From positions 1-64,000 of the forward strand of contig NZ_JAYGIN010000003.1 of the NCBI RefSeq assembly GCF_034931005.1: a stretch of DNA of 64,000 nucleotides, in the 5' to 3' direction. The notes beneath the pieces were generated by a model. The model was not told the origin of the DNA and made no database searches. It worked only from the letters and a program-made list of their open reading frames with translations. Positions 1 through 9,809 of the stretch are shown here, piece by piece. The DNA comes from Arcicella sp034931005 (GTDB lineage: Bacteria > Bacteroidota > Bacteroidia > Cytophagales > Spirosomataceae). Both the position numbers and the translations under genes were made by a program. Within the stretch, counting starts at the first letter, position 1. Every line of letters starts with the position of its first letter.

Positions 1-227
1 GATATTTATGAATAATTCTTAAGTAATAAAAGACAAATAAGTAATCTAATTGTTGAGTCAAAATTAGGCTGAGAGCATACCGTATTTTTTTTTATTCTCT
101 TAAATGACGTATTCGTAGTCCTAATATTGATTAGATATTTCCGTATTAAGCAATACCTAATTTAGGTAATTTTCTATAAGGCTTTTTTGAAATAAAGAAG
201 TGGTTTTAAATGAAATTTTAATTAATA

Positions 228-1370
228 ATGTTAGATAGAATTAGGTTAAATAGGAGTTTCCAAGTGCATACCCTAATCTGGTTATGTTATACAATTTATT
301 ATGGGTTATTAATTTTGTACTTTAATAATATTTTATTTACAAGCGATTTTATTATAGGGTTCTTACTTCTTCGAATAGGGGATATATTATTTTTCTATTG
401 TGTTGCCTTATGGGTTTTACCCAAGTTTTTTTCTGTAAAGTATTTATATATATTATTAATTGTAATTTTAGGAGTGGTTGCTTCTTATATTGGCTATCGG
501 TATTTTATAGAAGTTTACGTATTGGTTTACTTAAAAATTCAAAGTACTAAAGATATTAATTTAGGGAAGTTGATTTCATTAGGTGTATTTAATGCAAGTA
601 ACTTTTTAATCTTCGCTCTCGGCTATTACTTCGCACAAAGAACAATTCAGCAACAAAAAGATATTGCGGAAAGAGACGTAGAAATCGCCAATCAGAAAAC
701 AGACATTGCAAAAAAAGAATTGGAGCTTGCTGAAGAAAGAGAGAAAAATGCTATCTTAGCAAAGGAAAAAGCTCAAGCGGAAATGGCATTTTTGAGGTCG
801 CAGATTAATCCTCACTTTATGTTTAATACCTTAAACATGATTTATAGTAAAGTGAGAGCCGCCTCAAAAGAAGCAGGTGATATTGTAATTGAGTTTGCAG
901 ATATGATGCGGTATGCAACAAGTACTAAACTGCAAGAAAATGAGGTTGATTTGAGAGGTGAGTTGGATTTTGTACAGCAATATCTGAGTCTTCATAAACA
1001 ACGAAACCAACAAAATGCTCATATTGATTATGATGAAGAAGGCTATTTTAGTTCGCATAGAGTAGTACCGATGGTTTTGATTACTTTGGTGGAAAATGGG
1101 ATTAAACATGGACTCATCGATGATCCCAATTTTCCTTTGAAAATAAGAGCAAGTTTAATTGATGACGTATTTGTTTTTATCGTTCATAATCTTAAAAATG
1201 GACATTCTGACCAAATTATGGATAAAGGAAATACGGGTATCGGTATTAAAAATATTATTAAAAGATTAGATGCCGTTTATAAAAGTGATTGTTATTCTCT
1301 CGATTCTGAAGACGGAGAGGAAGACTATATAGTAACTTTTACGGTGGATTTTAACCTCATGAAAAAATGA
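228..1370 (+). CDS. LytS/YehU-type membrane sensor histidine kinase
   Basis: This is a sensor kinase of the His_kinase (LytS/YehU) family that should phosphorylate the LytTR regulator encoded next. The first ~145 residues are hydrophobic, with about four membrane segments. A charged coiled coil (about residues 145-188) leads into the H-box SQINPHFMFN, where His196 is the likely phosphate acceptor. The ATPase N box reads TLVENGIKHG (about residue 289), followed by a glycine-rich GNTGIGIKN box. No separate ligand-binding domain is visible, so the signal is unknown. The stop codon overlaps the regulator start by four bases (ATGA), so the pair is co-translated. The upstream 227 bases hold no other gene. 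Confidence 0.93.
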   Translation: MLDRIRLNRSFQVHTLIWLCYTIYYGLLILYFNNILFTSDFIIGFLLLRIGDILFFYCVALWVLPKFFSVKYLYILLIVILGVVASYIGYRYFIEVYVLVYLKIQSTKDINLGKLISLGVFNASNFLIFALGYYFAQRTIQQQKDIAERDVEIANQKTDIAKKELELAEEREKNAILAKEKAQAEMAFLRSQINPHFMFNTLNMIYSKVRAASKEAGDIVIEFADMMRYATSTKLQENEVDLRGELDFVQQYLSLHKQRNQQNAHIDYDEEGYFSSHRVVPMVLITLVENGIKHGLIDDPNFPLKIRASLIDDVFVFIVHNLKNGHSDQIMDKGNTGIGIKNIIKRLDAVYKSDCYSLDSEDGEEDYIVTFTVDFNLMKK

Positions 1371-2164
1371 TTAATTGCGTTGCAGTAGATGATGAACAGG
1401 CTGCTCTGGACATCATGATAGATTATATCAAAGATACCCCATTCTTAAACTTGGTGGCAGCGACTACCAATCCAATGGAAGTGGTGGGTATTTTACAGTC
1501 TCAAGAAGTTGATTTGGTATTTGCTGATATTCAAATGCCCCGAATGAATGGCTTAAATTTGGTCAGCCTTTTTGAAGGAAAAGTGAAATTTATTATGACT
1601 ACGGGTTATCAAGAATATGCTTTACAGAGTTTTGAATTTGGTGTTTTAGATTACTTAGTAAAACCTTTTGGCTATCAGCGTTTCTTGAAAGCTGTTAGTA
1701 AAATGCCTTTTGAAATGACTTTAGTTGATTCTCCAGTTGAAGAGCCAGAACCAGAGCCAATGCCTAAAAAGGAAGAATATATTTTTGTAAAGGTTGATGC
1801 AAAGGGGAAATTTCACAAAGTATTATATCGAGATGTAATCTTTATGGAGGCACAAAAAACGTATGCTTCGATAACAACTCATGGCGATAGAATTACAACG
1901 AATCTAACACTTTCGGATTTAGAGAAACGATTGCCTTCAGACAGATTTATGCGTATTCACCGTTCATTTATTATTTCTAAAGATAGAATTACTGGAATTG
2001 AAGGTGATGAGGTTGTTTTAGATAAAGTTTTGAGAATTCCAATTGGAGATACTTATAGAGAAACTTTCGCTAATTATATTGAAGGAAGTGTTTATTTCAA
2101 AGAAAAAGATACTGCTGTGGTGTTGGGCAAAAGAATTTCAAGAAGTAAAAGACCAGAGGAATGA
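1367..2164 (+). CDS. LytTR-family response regulator
   Basis: This is the DNA-binding partner of the preceding kinase. Residues 1-120 form a receiver domain with acidic pocket Asp8/Asp9, phosphorylatable Asp54 in FADIQMPRMNG, a conserved Thr in the MTTGY segment and Lys in LVKPF. A proline/glutamate-rich linker (about 122-135) leads to a C-terminal LytTR domain (about 138-240) with the typical FMRIHRSFII core. LytTR proteins bind direct repeats upstream of their targets; no target site is evident here. A strong bidirectional terminator follows immediately. Confidence 0.94.
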   Translation: MINCVAVDDEQAALDIMIDYIKDTPFLNLVAATTNPMEVVGILQSQEVDLVFADIQMPRMNGLNLVSLFEGKVKFIMTTGYQEYALQSFEFGVLDYLVKPFGYQRFLKAVSKMPFEMTLVDSPVEEPEPEPMPKKEEYIFVKVDAKGKFHKVLYRDVIFMEAQKTYASITTHGDRITTNLTLSDLEKRLPSDRFMRIHRSFIISKDRITGIEGDEVVLDKVLRIPIGDTYRETFANYIEGSVYFKEKDTAVVLGKRISRSKRPEE

Positions 2165-2166
2165 TA

Positions 2167-2197
2167 AAAAAGGTTTAGGAAATTCCTAAACCTTTTT
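2167..2197. terminator. Bidirectional hairpin terminator
   Basis: Two 15-base perfect arms (2167-2181 and 2183-2197) surround a single central base. The arms begin with an A-run and end with a T-run, so the hairpin works on both strands. It separates the convergent LytTR regulator and the DUF1080 gene and overlaps the last codons of the latter. Confidence 0.85.
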
Positions 2198-3094
2198 CTT
2201 TTTATAACGACAAGATGCTTTGTCGGACTTAATAAAATAAGATTTGTAATTTAATGCTTTAGGGTCTGTACATCCTACCAAATTTAATACTTCTATATGC
2301 TTAAAATCAATTGGATGACTTTCTGCTTGCATGGCAATATAACCCGATTTTAGAGCTGTTAAGTCTTTATTTTTCCAAAAATCAATAGCCGTATTATCCA
2401 TTTTAGAAAACTCCCAATCTTCTTGTTTTCCACCAGTGAACCCACCGCCAATTTGTGTTTTATTGTAAGTCAGGACGGTATCACCATTAATTACGTGATG
2501 AACTATTGAATCTCCCAAAACGATAGCTTCCGCTTTTACCCATTGGTCGCCATCGTAAGTTTTTGAATCTGAATCAATACAATGGTCGGGGCGAAGTTTC
2601 CCTTGCATATATACCTGCGTTCCAGGCGAACATAAATTGCCTGTATGACGTTCTCCTGTGCCTAAACCACCTAATAGTTGCATTTCTAAGGACATCGGGA
2701 ATGTTTGCTCAAATGTTAAACTTTGGGCAGATTGCGAATGTACCATGATACCGCTATTTCTGTTATTCCAAACTGCCCCTCCTGGCGTTTGTTTCCCCGT
2801 GAAGCGATATTCAAATTTTACGATATAATATGAAAAAGGCTTCTGATAATAAATATGACCGTATTTGTCATCAAAATTTTTATATTGGTCATACATTACT
2901 CGCATCATTCCATCTTCTACTCTAAATGTATTTTTATAGTTATCATTTAAAGGTTGACCTGCAATTTTAATGTCCCAACCAGATAAATCTTTTCCATTAA
3001 AAATAGAAATCCAGTCTTTGGTTTCTGAGTTTTTCTGTGAGAATACGACAGTTGTGTTGGAGAGTAACAACAAACCTAAAAGTGCTTTTTTCAT
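2186..3094 (-). CDS. Secreted DUF1080 (3-keto-disaccharide hydrolase family) protein
   Basis: This is a secreted concanavalin-like protein of the DUF1080 family, members of which hydrolyse 3-keto-glycosides or otherwise bind sugars. I chose the ATG at 3094 because it opens a clean signal peptide (MKKALLGLLLLSNTTVVFSQ); an in-frame ATG at 3184 would add 30 non-signal residues. Mature domain hallmarks are WISIFNGKDLSGWDIK, GGAVWNNRNSGIMVHSQ and the late GYIAMQAESHPIDFKHIEV. The C-terminus carries GCTDPKALNY...SCRY, resembling the short cysteine-bounded GCTDPxAxNY repeat common in secreted Bacteroidota proteins. The substrate cannot be told from sequence. The protein is 302 residues long. Confidence 0.88.
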   Translation of the reverse strand: MKKALLGLLLLSNTTVVFSQKNSETKDWISIFNGKDLSGWDIKIAGQPLNDNYKNTFRVEDGMMRVMYDQYKNFDDKYGHIYYQKPFSYYIVKFEYRFTGKQTPGGAVWNNRNSGIMVHSQSAQSLTFEQTFPMSLEMQLLGGLGTGERHTGNLCSPGTQVYMQGKLRPDHCIDSDSKTYDGDQWVKAEAIVLGDSIVHHVINGDTVLTYNKTQIGGGFTGGKQEDWEFSKMDNTAIDFWKNKDLTALKSGYIAMQAESHPIDFKHIEVLNLVGCTDPKALNYKSYFIKSDKASCRYKKKKV

Positions 3095-3134
3095 AGTATT
3101 GTAAGATTTATTTGAGATAATTTTTTCGGAACTA

Positions 3135-3277
3135 CCTACAATTTGTCGCAGGATAAAATTAGCCCACAGATTGTACTGATTCAACGGATTTACACGGATA
3201 AATTTAAAGAAAAATCAGTGTAAATCTGTTTTATCTGTTCTATCCGTGGTCTAATTTTGTCTTGCGACAAATAGTAG
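3135..3277. repeat. Imperfect ~70-base inverted repeat
   Basis: The segment from about 3135 (ATTTGTCGCA...AAAATTAG) is mirrored by the segment ending at about 3277 (CTAATTTTGTCTTGCGACAAAT), with a centre rich in ATCCGTG/CACGGAT words. It lies just upstream of the DUF1080 start. It shares the TATCCGTG(G)TCTAAT word with the hairpin at 26254-26330, so the two look like members of one dispersed family. Confidence 0.7.
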
Positions 3278-3323
3278 ATAATTCCGTAATTTTTTAATGA
3301 ATGTAACCTGAATTTAACCAAAA

Positions 3324-3364
3324 AGTCACCAAGACTCAAGGTGATATTTTTGTGTCTTGGTGAC
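3324..3364. terminator. Hairpin downstream of beta-galactosidase
   Basis: Twelve-base arms AGTCACCAAGAC (3324-3335) and GTCTTGGTGACT (3353-3364) form a hairpin just past the stop of the minus-strand galactosidase gene. A terminator role is inferred from position. The words resemble those of the 46268-46350 inverted repeat. Confidence 0.5.
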
Positions 3365-3384
3365 TAATACTAATTAATACTCAC

Positions 3385-6300
3385 TTACTGTCCGCCTTCT
3401 GAATTGCTTTTTGATTTTTTCTCTGTAATCGCAATTGGTTTTAGCCAATAAGTATATTCATAGTTTTTGTAATTCAATCTGTATTTTTCGAGCGGTAAAT
3501 GCCCCCACGAATCTATACCTGCAACGCCTGTTTGTTGTAAATCAACGTTAAGATATATGTCTTCTCTACTGACTAAATCTCCTGAGTGATATTGAGCTTT
3601 ATCTTCGGCAGGGTCAAGGTCTTCTTGCGAATGATTAATAGCATTTACGTTCAAGAAGTCCGTATCTTGCAAAATCATTAATCCTCTACCTTTATTATTC
3701 GTTAAACTTGCCCATCTTACATCGGCTTTATTTCCTGATTCTTGCGGGCGGATATATGGGTGATATTGATCTTCTACTTTGCCTTCATATTGCCCAACTG
3801 TAGCACTGGTTTTTCTGTCCCAATAACTCTCATGAGGTCCACGACCATACCATTTTAGAGTGGTAAATTCTTTGGGAATAACCATCTGATTTCCAAAACG
3901 CATCATCATCGGATAGTTCCCTCTTAAGGCATCAAACTTATTTTTTACTTTGATATTCCCATCGCCATCTACATCATAAGTCGTTGTATAAAGGGCATCG
4001 CCATTGAGGATTTTTTTGGTGAAAATGATACGAGGATTTCCACTTACGACTGAGACTTTGGCATCAGAAACTGGCTCAATTTTACCAGTTTTCAACCAAA
4101 TTCTTGACTTCTTTTGTGTACTTGCTCCAAAGTCATTATCATTGGCAGCACGCCAAAAATCAGGCATTGGTCCTTTTTTGATTAGTGCAATTCCTTGTTT
4201 AACGAATGAACTTATTGTACCAATTTCCTTATCAAAAACAATGATAAAGTCGCTTCCCACAACGGTGATTTTTGAACCTGCTTCATTGACAGTTGATGTT
4301 TTTCCGATGCTTAAATTAGGAGCTTGTCGTTTAATGGTATTCAAAGGAAACTGCTCGTAAGCCATTTCTGAATTAACCGCTAATAAAGGTTCTGGAGACT
4401 TTGTTTTTATGGAAACATTTAGGAAATATTCTCTCCCTGCTCTCAAACCTGACTTTGGTGAAATGGTGAAAATTTTCATTTTCCCTGCTCCAATACCAGT
4501 AAGATTATCAATTTTTCCCCTATCTATTTCAACGCCTTCTTCCAGAATAGACCAATTCAATGAAAAGTTATCTAAATTTCGAAAAGAAAACGCATTCTTT
4601 ACCTCAATTTGATTTAGTCCAACATTTTCTAATTTAATATTTTGATAAACTTTTTTTACTTCAAGTGCGTGTGGATGCAATTGGCGTTCGGGGTCAACTA
4701 AGCCATTACACAAGAAGTTTTTATCTGAATTTATATCTTTTGCTCCCCAGTCGCCACCGTAGCCGTAAACTTTCTTGCCTGCTTTTTCAATGATAACGCC
4801 TTGGTCAACCCAGTCCCAAATAAAACCGCCTTGCAGATTAGGGTATTTCTCAATCATATCCCAATATTCTTTGAAATTTCCAACAGAATTTCCCATTGCA
4901 TGAGCGTACTCACACATGATGTATGGACGGTCTTTGTAGCGTTGAGCGTATTTTTCCATTGCTTCAATATCTGGATACATCGGACAAACGATGTCGGTAT
5001 TCCATTCTAATTCTGCCCGTTCATATTGTACTGGTCGAGTGGTGTCGTGTTCTTTGAGCCAAGTGTAGGTATTATAGAAATTCCAACCATTACCTGCTTC
5101 ATTACCTAAAGACCAAATGATGATTGAAGCATGGTTTTTGTCTCTTTCAAACATTCTTTGGGTACGTCTGATATGCGAATTTAAGAACACTGGATTATTT
5201 CCTAAGGTTTGGTTGAGTCCATAGCCCATTTCGTGCGACTCGATGTTGGGTTCATCCACCAAATACATACCGTATTCGTCGCAGAGTTCGTACCAACGTG
5301 GATGATTGGGATAGTGAGAGGTTCTAACAGCATTGATATTCAAGGATTTCATTATCTGAATATCCTGAATCATTCTCTCTTCAGATATTACATGAATACT
5401 CACAGGGTCGTGTTCATGACGATTGACCCCCTTAATATAAATTGGTTTCCCGTTTACCAATAATTGCCCGTTTTTAATTTCAGAGGTTCTGAAGCCAATT
5501 TTACGCTTAATCACTTCCAAAACCTTGCCGTCTTTGTCGGTTAAAGTCAAAACCAAAGCATATAAATTTGGTATTTCTGCCGACCATTGAGCTACATTTG
5601 GAATTTCTCCTTTTAATGTAATTCGTTGTTTTTCAGTGCTTTTTACCATTTCTGGTTTAGGGTTTTCTAATTTCAGAACAGAAACGCCATTTGCATCTAA
5701 TATTTCAGCGGAAACCGTTGCAGGTAAATCGTAATATGAAAAATTTTGAATATCTGCATCAAGCGTAAAAAGTCCATTACGGTAATTATTATCTAAAATA
5801 GAAGTAACTCTAAAATCCCGTAAATCTAATTTTGGCGTTGCGTAAAGGTAAACATCACGTTCAATGCCAGAAATACGCCACATATCTTGACATTCGAGAT
5901 AAGAACCGTCCGACCAACGATAAACTTCCAAAGCAATCACATTTTCACCTGTATGAACGTATTCAGTTATATCAAACTCCGATTCTAATTTTGAGTCTTC
6001 TCCATAACCCACTTTTCGTCCATTTACATAAATATAAAAGGCAGATTTTACTGCTCCCAAATTAATGAAAACCTCCTTGCCTGACCAGTCGGTAGGTAGT
6101 GTGAATTTTTTACGATAAGAACCAACGGGATTATCTTCTGGAATAGGAGGGGGCGTATTGTTAAGAATTTTGGAGCCGTAAGTTGCTCCCCAATCATCAC
6201 TTGATTTAAAACGAGTGTCAAATTCGTAAGGAATATTTACGTAAATGGGCGTTCCGTAACCCGCAAATTCCCAATTGGAAGGTACTTTGAAATTATCCCA

Positions 6301-6588
6301 ACGAGTATCGTCATAATTTTCTTCATAAAAATTGGCTGGTTTCAAAGAAGGTTTTGGAACCCATTTGAATTTCCAGTTTCCGTTTAACGAAAAGAAGTTT
6401 TTAGAAGAAGATTTATTTCCTGCCATCGCCAATTCACGATTTTCATAAGCAAAAGCACTTGCACGGGCAGGTAAGCGGTTAACTTCTGTAACGTATGGGT
6501 CAAGCCATTCGGGTTTTTGAGCAACGTTTTGAGCAAATGAAAGGAAGCTACATAGAATAATAGCTAATGAAAGAAATACTTTAATCAT
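3385..6588 (-). CDS. Secreted beta-galactosidase, glycoside hydrolase family 2 (LacZ-like)
   Basis: This is a large GH2 exo-beta-galactosidase of about 1067 residues, with the full LacZ domain order: jelly-roll sugar-binding domain, two immunoglobulin-like domains, TIM barrel, and C-terminal beta-gal small chain. The start at 6588 opens a signal peptide (MIKVFLSLAIILCSFLSFAQ); the longer ATG at 6645 would add 19 residues in front of it. The acid/base is Glu497 in SLGNEAGN and the nucleophile Glu560 in IMCEYAHAMGNS; NRHEHDP and GGFIWDWVDQG are also present. Export suggests action in the periplasm or at the surface on oligosaccharides. The last residues (KKSKSNSEGGQ) are a low-complexity tail. 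No transporter or regulator is adjacent. Confidence 0.95.
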   Translation of the reverse strand: MIKVFLSLAIILCSFLSFAQNVAQKPEWLDPYVTEVNRLPARASAFAYENRELAMAGNKSSSKNFFSLNGNWKFKWVPKPSLKPANFYEENYDDTRWDNFKVPSNWEFAGYGTPIYVNIPYEFDTRFKSSDDWGATYGSKILNNTPPPIPEDNPVGSYRKKFTLPTDWSGKEVFINLGAVKSAFYIYVNGRKVGYGEDSKLESEFDITEYVHTGENVIALEVYRWSDGSYLECQDMWRISGIERDVYLYATPKLDLRDFRVTSILDNNYRNGLFTLDADIQNFSYYDLPATVSAEILDANGVSVLKLENPKPEMVKSTEKQRITLKGEIPNVAQWSAEIPNLYALVLTLTDKDGKVLEVIKRKIGFRTSEIKNGQLLVNGKPIYIKGVNRHEHDPVSIHVISEERMIQDIQIMKSLNINAVRTSHYPNHPRWYELCDEYGMYLVDEPNIESHEMGYGLNQTLGNNPVFLNSHIRRTQRMFERDKNHASIIIWSLGNEAGNGWNFYNTYTWLKEHDTTRPVQYERAELEWNTDIVCPMYPDIEAMEKYAQRYKDRPYIMCEYAHAMGNSVGNFKEYWDMIEKYPNLQGGFIWDWVDQGVIIEKAGKKVYGYGGDWGAKDINSDKNFLCNGLVDPERQLHPHALEVKKVYQNIKLENVGLNQIEVKNAFSFRNLDNFSLNWSILEEGVEIDRGKIDNLTGIGAGKMKIFTISPKSGLRAGREYFLNVSIKTKSPEPLLAVNSEMAYEQFPLNTIKRQAPNLSIGKTSTVNEAGSKITVVGSDFIIVFDKEIGTISSFVKQGIALIKKGPMPDFWRAANDNDFGASTQKKSRIWLKTGKIEPVSDAKVSVVSGNPRIIFTKKILNGDALYTTTYDVDGDGNIKVKNKFDALRGNYPMMMRFGNQMVIPKEFTTLKWYGRGPHESYWDRKTSATVGQYEGKVEDQYHPYIRPQESGNKADVRWASLTNNKGRGLMILQDTDFLNVNAINHSQEDLDPAEDKAQYHSGDLVSREDIYLNVDLQQTGVAGIDSWGHLPLEKYRLNYKNYEYTYWLKPIAITEKKSKSNSEGGQ

Positions 6589-6714
6589 ATAGGAGTTCAG
6601 TGATGTTAGCTTATAAATATATAAAGGTACATTGTTGTTAATCAAAGATATGCAAGATAAAGATTATTTGTCAAAAATGTATTTTTGATGGTTAGGTTTT
6701 GATAATCAATAAAA

Positions 6715-6748
6715 AAAGCCCTGCAAAATATAAGTTTTGACAGGGCTT
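6715..6748. terminator. Hairpin terminator of the cytochrome c gene
   Basis: The arms AAAGCCCTGCAAAA and TTTTGACAGGGCTT pair with a single bulged A. On the minus strand the hairpin ends in a U-tract, and it lies directly after the cytochrome gene stop. Confidence 0.75.
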
Positions 6749-6769
6749 CTATATAAAAAAGTTTGCTAA

Positions 6770-7105
6770 TTAGCTTTTCTTAGCTTTCTTTTTGGGAGCT
6801 AATGAATTAATCCAAGTGGCAATTTTCATAGCATCATCTTTTGGAACTTTCAATGCCATCATTGGAGGATAACCTGGCCAGTTAGAAGGCTTTGGAGTTG
6901 CAATCAACTCAAGAATTCTTTCTGGAGTGTATTTTCTTTTTGCTACTTCTGTATAAGCTGGACCTACTAATTTGGTATCTACTTTATGGCAAGCTGTACA
7001 AGTATATTTTGACATTAGAGGTTTGATGTCCTCTGGAAAATCTTGTGCTTGAGCGTTGATTGCAAGTCCTGCAAGCAACAATGTACTGAATAATGCTTTT
7101 TTCAT
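6770..7105 (-). CDS. Small periplasmic class I cytochrome c
   Basis: This is a 111-residue single-haem electron carrier. A signal peptide (MKKALFSTLLLAGLAINAQA) is followed by the haem-attachment site C36-TA-C39-H40. The distal ligand is probably Met82 or Met83 in GYPPMMALKVP, as in cytochromes c551/c552. The tail is lysine-rich (PKKKAKKS). It is a lone gene with its own terminator, so its redox partner is not indicated by context; delivery of electrons to a terminal oxidase is the usual role of the family. Confidence 0.9.
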   Translation of the reverse strand: MKKALFSTLLLAGLAINAQAQDFPEDIKPLMSKYTCTACHKVDTKLVGPAYTEVAKRKYTPERILELIATPKPSNWPGYPPMMALKVPKDDAMKIATWINSLAPKKKAKKS

Positions 7106-7260
7106 GATAAAATTAAAAAAGGGATTTCTGGAATAATTTGGATTTACCTCTCAAAAGACAAAGTAACACACTTAATGGTTAAATTTTATCCTTTCTTGTT
7201 ATTTTTATGTTTAAACGATAGATAAATCGTCTTGTTACATCAATTTGTGTTAATGTTTTG

Positions 7261-8091
7261 TTAATGTTTGGCACGGTAAGCATCAACTGATGCTCTTACG
7301 CTTCCGTGTACCTGTAATAAGGCTTCCGCTTCTTCTCTTTCTATGCCCAATTCTTTCATAACCATGTTTTCAGCACGCACAACTAATTTGTTGTTGCTCA
7401 ATTGCATATCTACCATTCTGTTGCCTCGCACACGTCCTAACTGAATCATTACCGAAGTTGAAATCATGTTCAAAATTAATTTTTGAGCAGTTCCTGATTT
7501 CATTCGTGTGCTACCTGTTACAAATTCTGGACCTGGAATGGCTTCAATTGGGTACTCGGCAGCTTGAGAAATTTCACTGTCTGAGTTACAAGAAATTGAA
7601 CCTGTCAATAAACCATTTTCACGTGCTTTGTTCAAACCGCCAATTACGTAAGGCGTTCTTCCTGATGCGGCAATACCCACTAATGTATCTAATTCATTGA
7701 CATCGTATTCCATAAGGTCTTTCCAAGCTTGTTCGATATCGTCTTCGGCATTTTCAACGGCTTTTCTGATTGCTCCGTCACCACCTGCAATTAAACCCAC
7801 CACCAAGTCAAACGGAACGCCAAATGTTGGAGGGCATTCAGAAGCATCAACTACGCCCAAACGTCCACTTGTTCCTGCACCGATATAAAATAAACGTCCG
7901 CCTTCTTTCATTCTCGGAACTATCTGGCTGACAAGTGCTTCAATTTGTGGAATTGCCTTTTCAACAGCATACGGAACGGTTTTGTCTTCGTTATTAATTC
8001 CTTCCAAAATTTCCTTTACTGACATCTTATCCAGATTGTCGTAGTGGGAAGTTTCTTCGGTAGTAAGTTGCTCTAAGTTGATTTCAGCCAT
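7261..8091 (-). CDS. murQ: N-acetylmuramic acid 6-phosphate etherase
   Basis: MurQ cleaves the D-lactyl ether of MurNAc-6-phosphate to give GlcNAc-6-phosphate, in recycling of cell-wall sugar. It is a SIS-fold cytoplasmic enzyme. Family marks are the phosphosugar loop IGAGTSGRLGVVDASECPPTFG, the PEFVTGSTRMKSGTAQK segment with the conserved Glu/Lys region, and the C-terminal helical part. At 276 residues it is slightly shorter than E. coli MurQ (about 298), mainly at the C-terminus. No MurP or anhydromuramyl kinase gene is adjacent, so the substrate source is not shown here. Confidence 0.95.
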   Translation of the reverse strand: MAEINLEQLTTEETSHYDNLDKMSVKEILEGINNEDKTVPYAVEKAIPQIEALVSQIVPRMKEGGRLFYIGAGTSGRLGVVDASECPPTFGVPFDLVVGLIAGGDGAIRKAVENAEDDIEQAWKDLMEYDVNELDTLVGIAASGRTPYVIGGLNKARENGLLTGSISCNSDSEISQAAEYPIEAIPGPEFVTGSTRMKSGTAQKLILNMISTSVMIQLGRVRGNRMVDMQLSNNKLVVRAENMVMKELGIEREEAEALLQVHGSVRASVDAYRAKH

Positions 8092-8234
8092 GAGGGTAAT
8101 GAGTGAATTGATTGTATTTTATATCTAATGAGTTGACTACAAAGATAAGGACATTTTGATAATAGGAGTCATAATTAGTTAAAAGCATCTGGCGAATATT
8201 AGGATAGAGACGTAGAATGCTATTTTTTAATATC

Positions 8235-8273
8235 AAAAAGCCAAATAGATTGTTGAGTTCTATTTGGCTTTTT
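8235..8273. terminator. Hairpin terminator downstream of M20 dipeptidase
   Basis: Fourteen-base perfect arms (AAAAAGCCAAATAG at 8235-8248, mirrored at 8260-8273) enclose an 11-base loop, with A/T runs at both ends. It ends the minus-strand dipeptidase transcript and isolates murQ from it. Confidence 0.85.
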
Positions 8274-8328
8274 GCGTGAGATTATTTTTCAAATATTCTC
8301 CAAGATGGATTTGTGTTTCTCGTCCATA

Positions 8329-9681
8329 TTACATACTATAATATTTGAAAAATAGAGGTATCGTTTCAATTCCTTTATAGAAATTAAATAATCCATAATG
8401 CTCATTTGGCGAGTGAATAGCGTCAGAATCAAGCCCGAAACCCATTAAGATTGTTTTCAAACCTAACTCTTTTTCAAATAATGCCACAATCGGAATACTG
8501 CCACCGCCACGAGTAGGCACTGGTTTTTTACCGAAGGCTTCTTCCATTGCTTGTTCTGCGGCACGATATTCTTTTGAGTCTGTTGGTGTTACGTAAGGCT
8601 CACCTCCGTGATGCGGTTGAACTTTTACGGTTATACCTGCGGGAGCTATTGACTCAAAATGCTTGGTGAACATTGCCGTAATTTTATCCGATTGCTGATT
8701 TGGCACTAATCTCATCGAGATTTTGGCTGATGCTTTTGAAGGTAAAACCGTCTTGGCTCCTTCGCCAATATAACCACCCCAAATACCATTGGCATCAAGT
8801 GTTGGACGGATAGACGCACGTTCCAAAGTGGTGTAACCGTCTTCTCCTCTTACGTCGGCAATGCCTAAATCCTTTTTGTATTCGTCTAAGTTGAAAGGCG
8901 TTTCTGCCATTGCTTCACGTTGAGTAGGTGTTAATTCTACCACATCATCATAAAAATTTGGAATGGTAATATGTCCGTTTTCATCGTGCAATGAAGCAAT
9001 CATTTTGCTCAAAACATTAATCGGATTGGCAACTGCACCACCGTAAACGCCCGAGTGTAAATCACGATTTGCTCCTGTAACTTCCACTTCCAAATAACTC
9101 AAACCACGTAAACCAACATCAATTGAAGGAATGTCGTTGGCAATAATTGCGGTATCGGAAATCAAGATAACATTTGCTGCCAATTTTTCTTTATTGGCTT
9201 TTACGAAGATTCCCAAATTGTCAGAACCAACTTCTTCTTCGCCTTCAATCATAAACTTGACATTGCAAGGAAGAGAATTTGTTGCCATCATCGTTTCAAA
9301 TGCTTTGATGTGCATATAAACTTGCCCTTTGTCGTCGCAAGCTCCACGTGCGTAGATTTTTTCATCTTTCACAACAGGTTCAAAAGGCGGTGAATCCCAC
9401 AGATTTAATGGGTCAGCAGGTTGAACATCATAATGTCCGTAAACTAAAACAGTTGGTAAAGATGCGTCGATAATCTTTTCGCCATAGACGATTGGATGCC
9501 CAGCCGTTTCACAAATTTCTGCAATATCTGCTCCAGCCGCTTGAATTTTCTCACAGATAAATTCTGCCGCCTTGCGAACATCACCTTTATATTTACTATC
9601 AGCACTTACTGACGGAATTCTTAGTAAATCAAGCAATTCTGAAAGGAAACGCTCTTTATTTTCTTGAATATATTGTTGCAT
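8329..9681 (-). CDS. M20-family metallodipeptidase
   Basis: This is a cytoplasmic dizinc exopeptidase of the M20 dipeptidase (CNDP/DapE-like) group. I chose the ATG at 9681 (MQQYIQENKERFLSELLDLL, typical N-terminus); an ATG at 9732 adds 17 basic residues that do not match the family. The metal ligands lie in VLVYGHYDVQPAD, ARGACDDKGQ, MIEGEEEVGS and the C-terminal IHSPNEHYG. A central lid/dimerisation domain starts near DVGLRGLSYLEVEVTG. Its role is likely breakdown of imported dipeptides; the exact specificity is not visible. The protein is 450 residues long. Confidence 0.93.
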   Translation of the reverse strand: MQQYIQENKERFLSELLDLLRIPSVSADSKYKGDVRKAAEFICEKIQAAGADIAEICETAGHPIVYGEKIIDASLPTVLVYGHYDVQPADPLNLWDSPPFEPVVKDEKIYARGACDDKGQVYMHIKAFETMMATNSLPCNVKFMIEGEEEVGSDNLGIFVKANKEKLAANVILISDTAIIANDIPSIDVGLRGLSYLEVEVTGANRDLHSGVYGGAVANPINVLSKMIASLHDENGHITIPNFYDDVVELTPTQREAMAETPFNLDEYKKDLGIADVRGEDGYTTLERASIRPTLDANGIWGGYIGEGAKTVLPSKASAKISMRLVPNQQSDKITAMFTKHFESIAPAGITVKVQPHHGGEPYVTPTDSKEYRAAEQAMEEAFGKKPVPTRGGGSIPIVALFEKELGLKTILMGFGLDSDAIHSPNEHYGLFNFYKGIETIPLFFKYYSM

Positions 9682-9809
9682 GGTATTGATTGAAATATAG
9701 TTTTTACGTAGCCGTTGATTGAATTTCCACAAAATTAAAAAATGAAGAACTAAAACTTAGAAAATCTAAACTTTAATTCTTCATTTTAATATTTTTTACA
9801 AATAAATAT

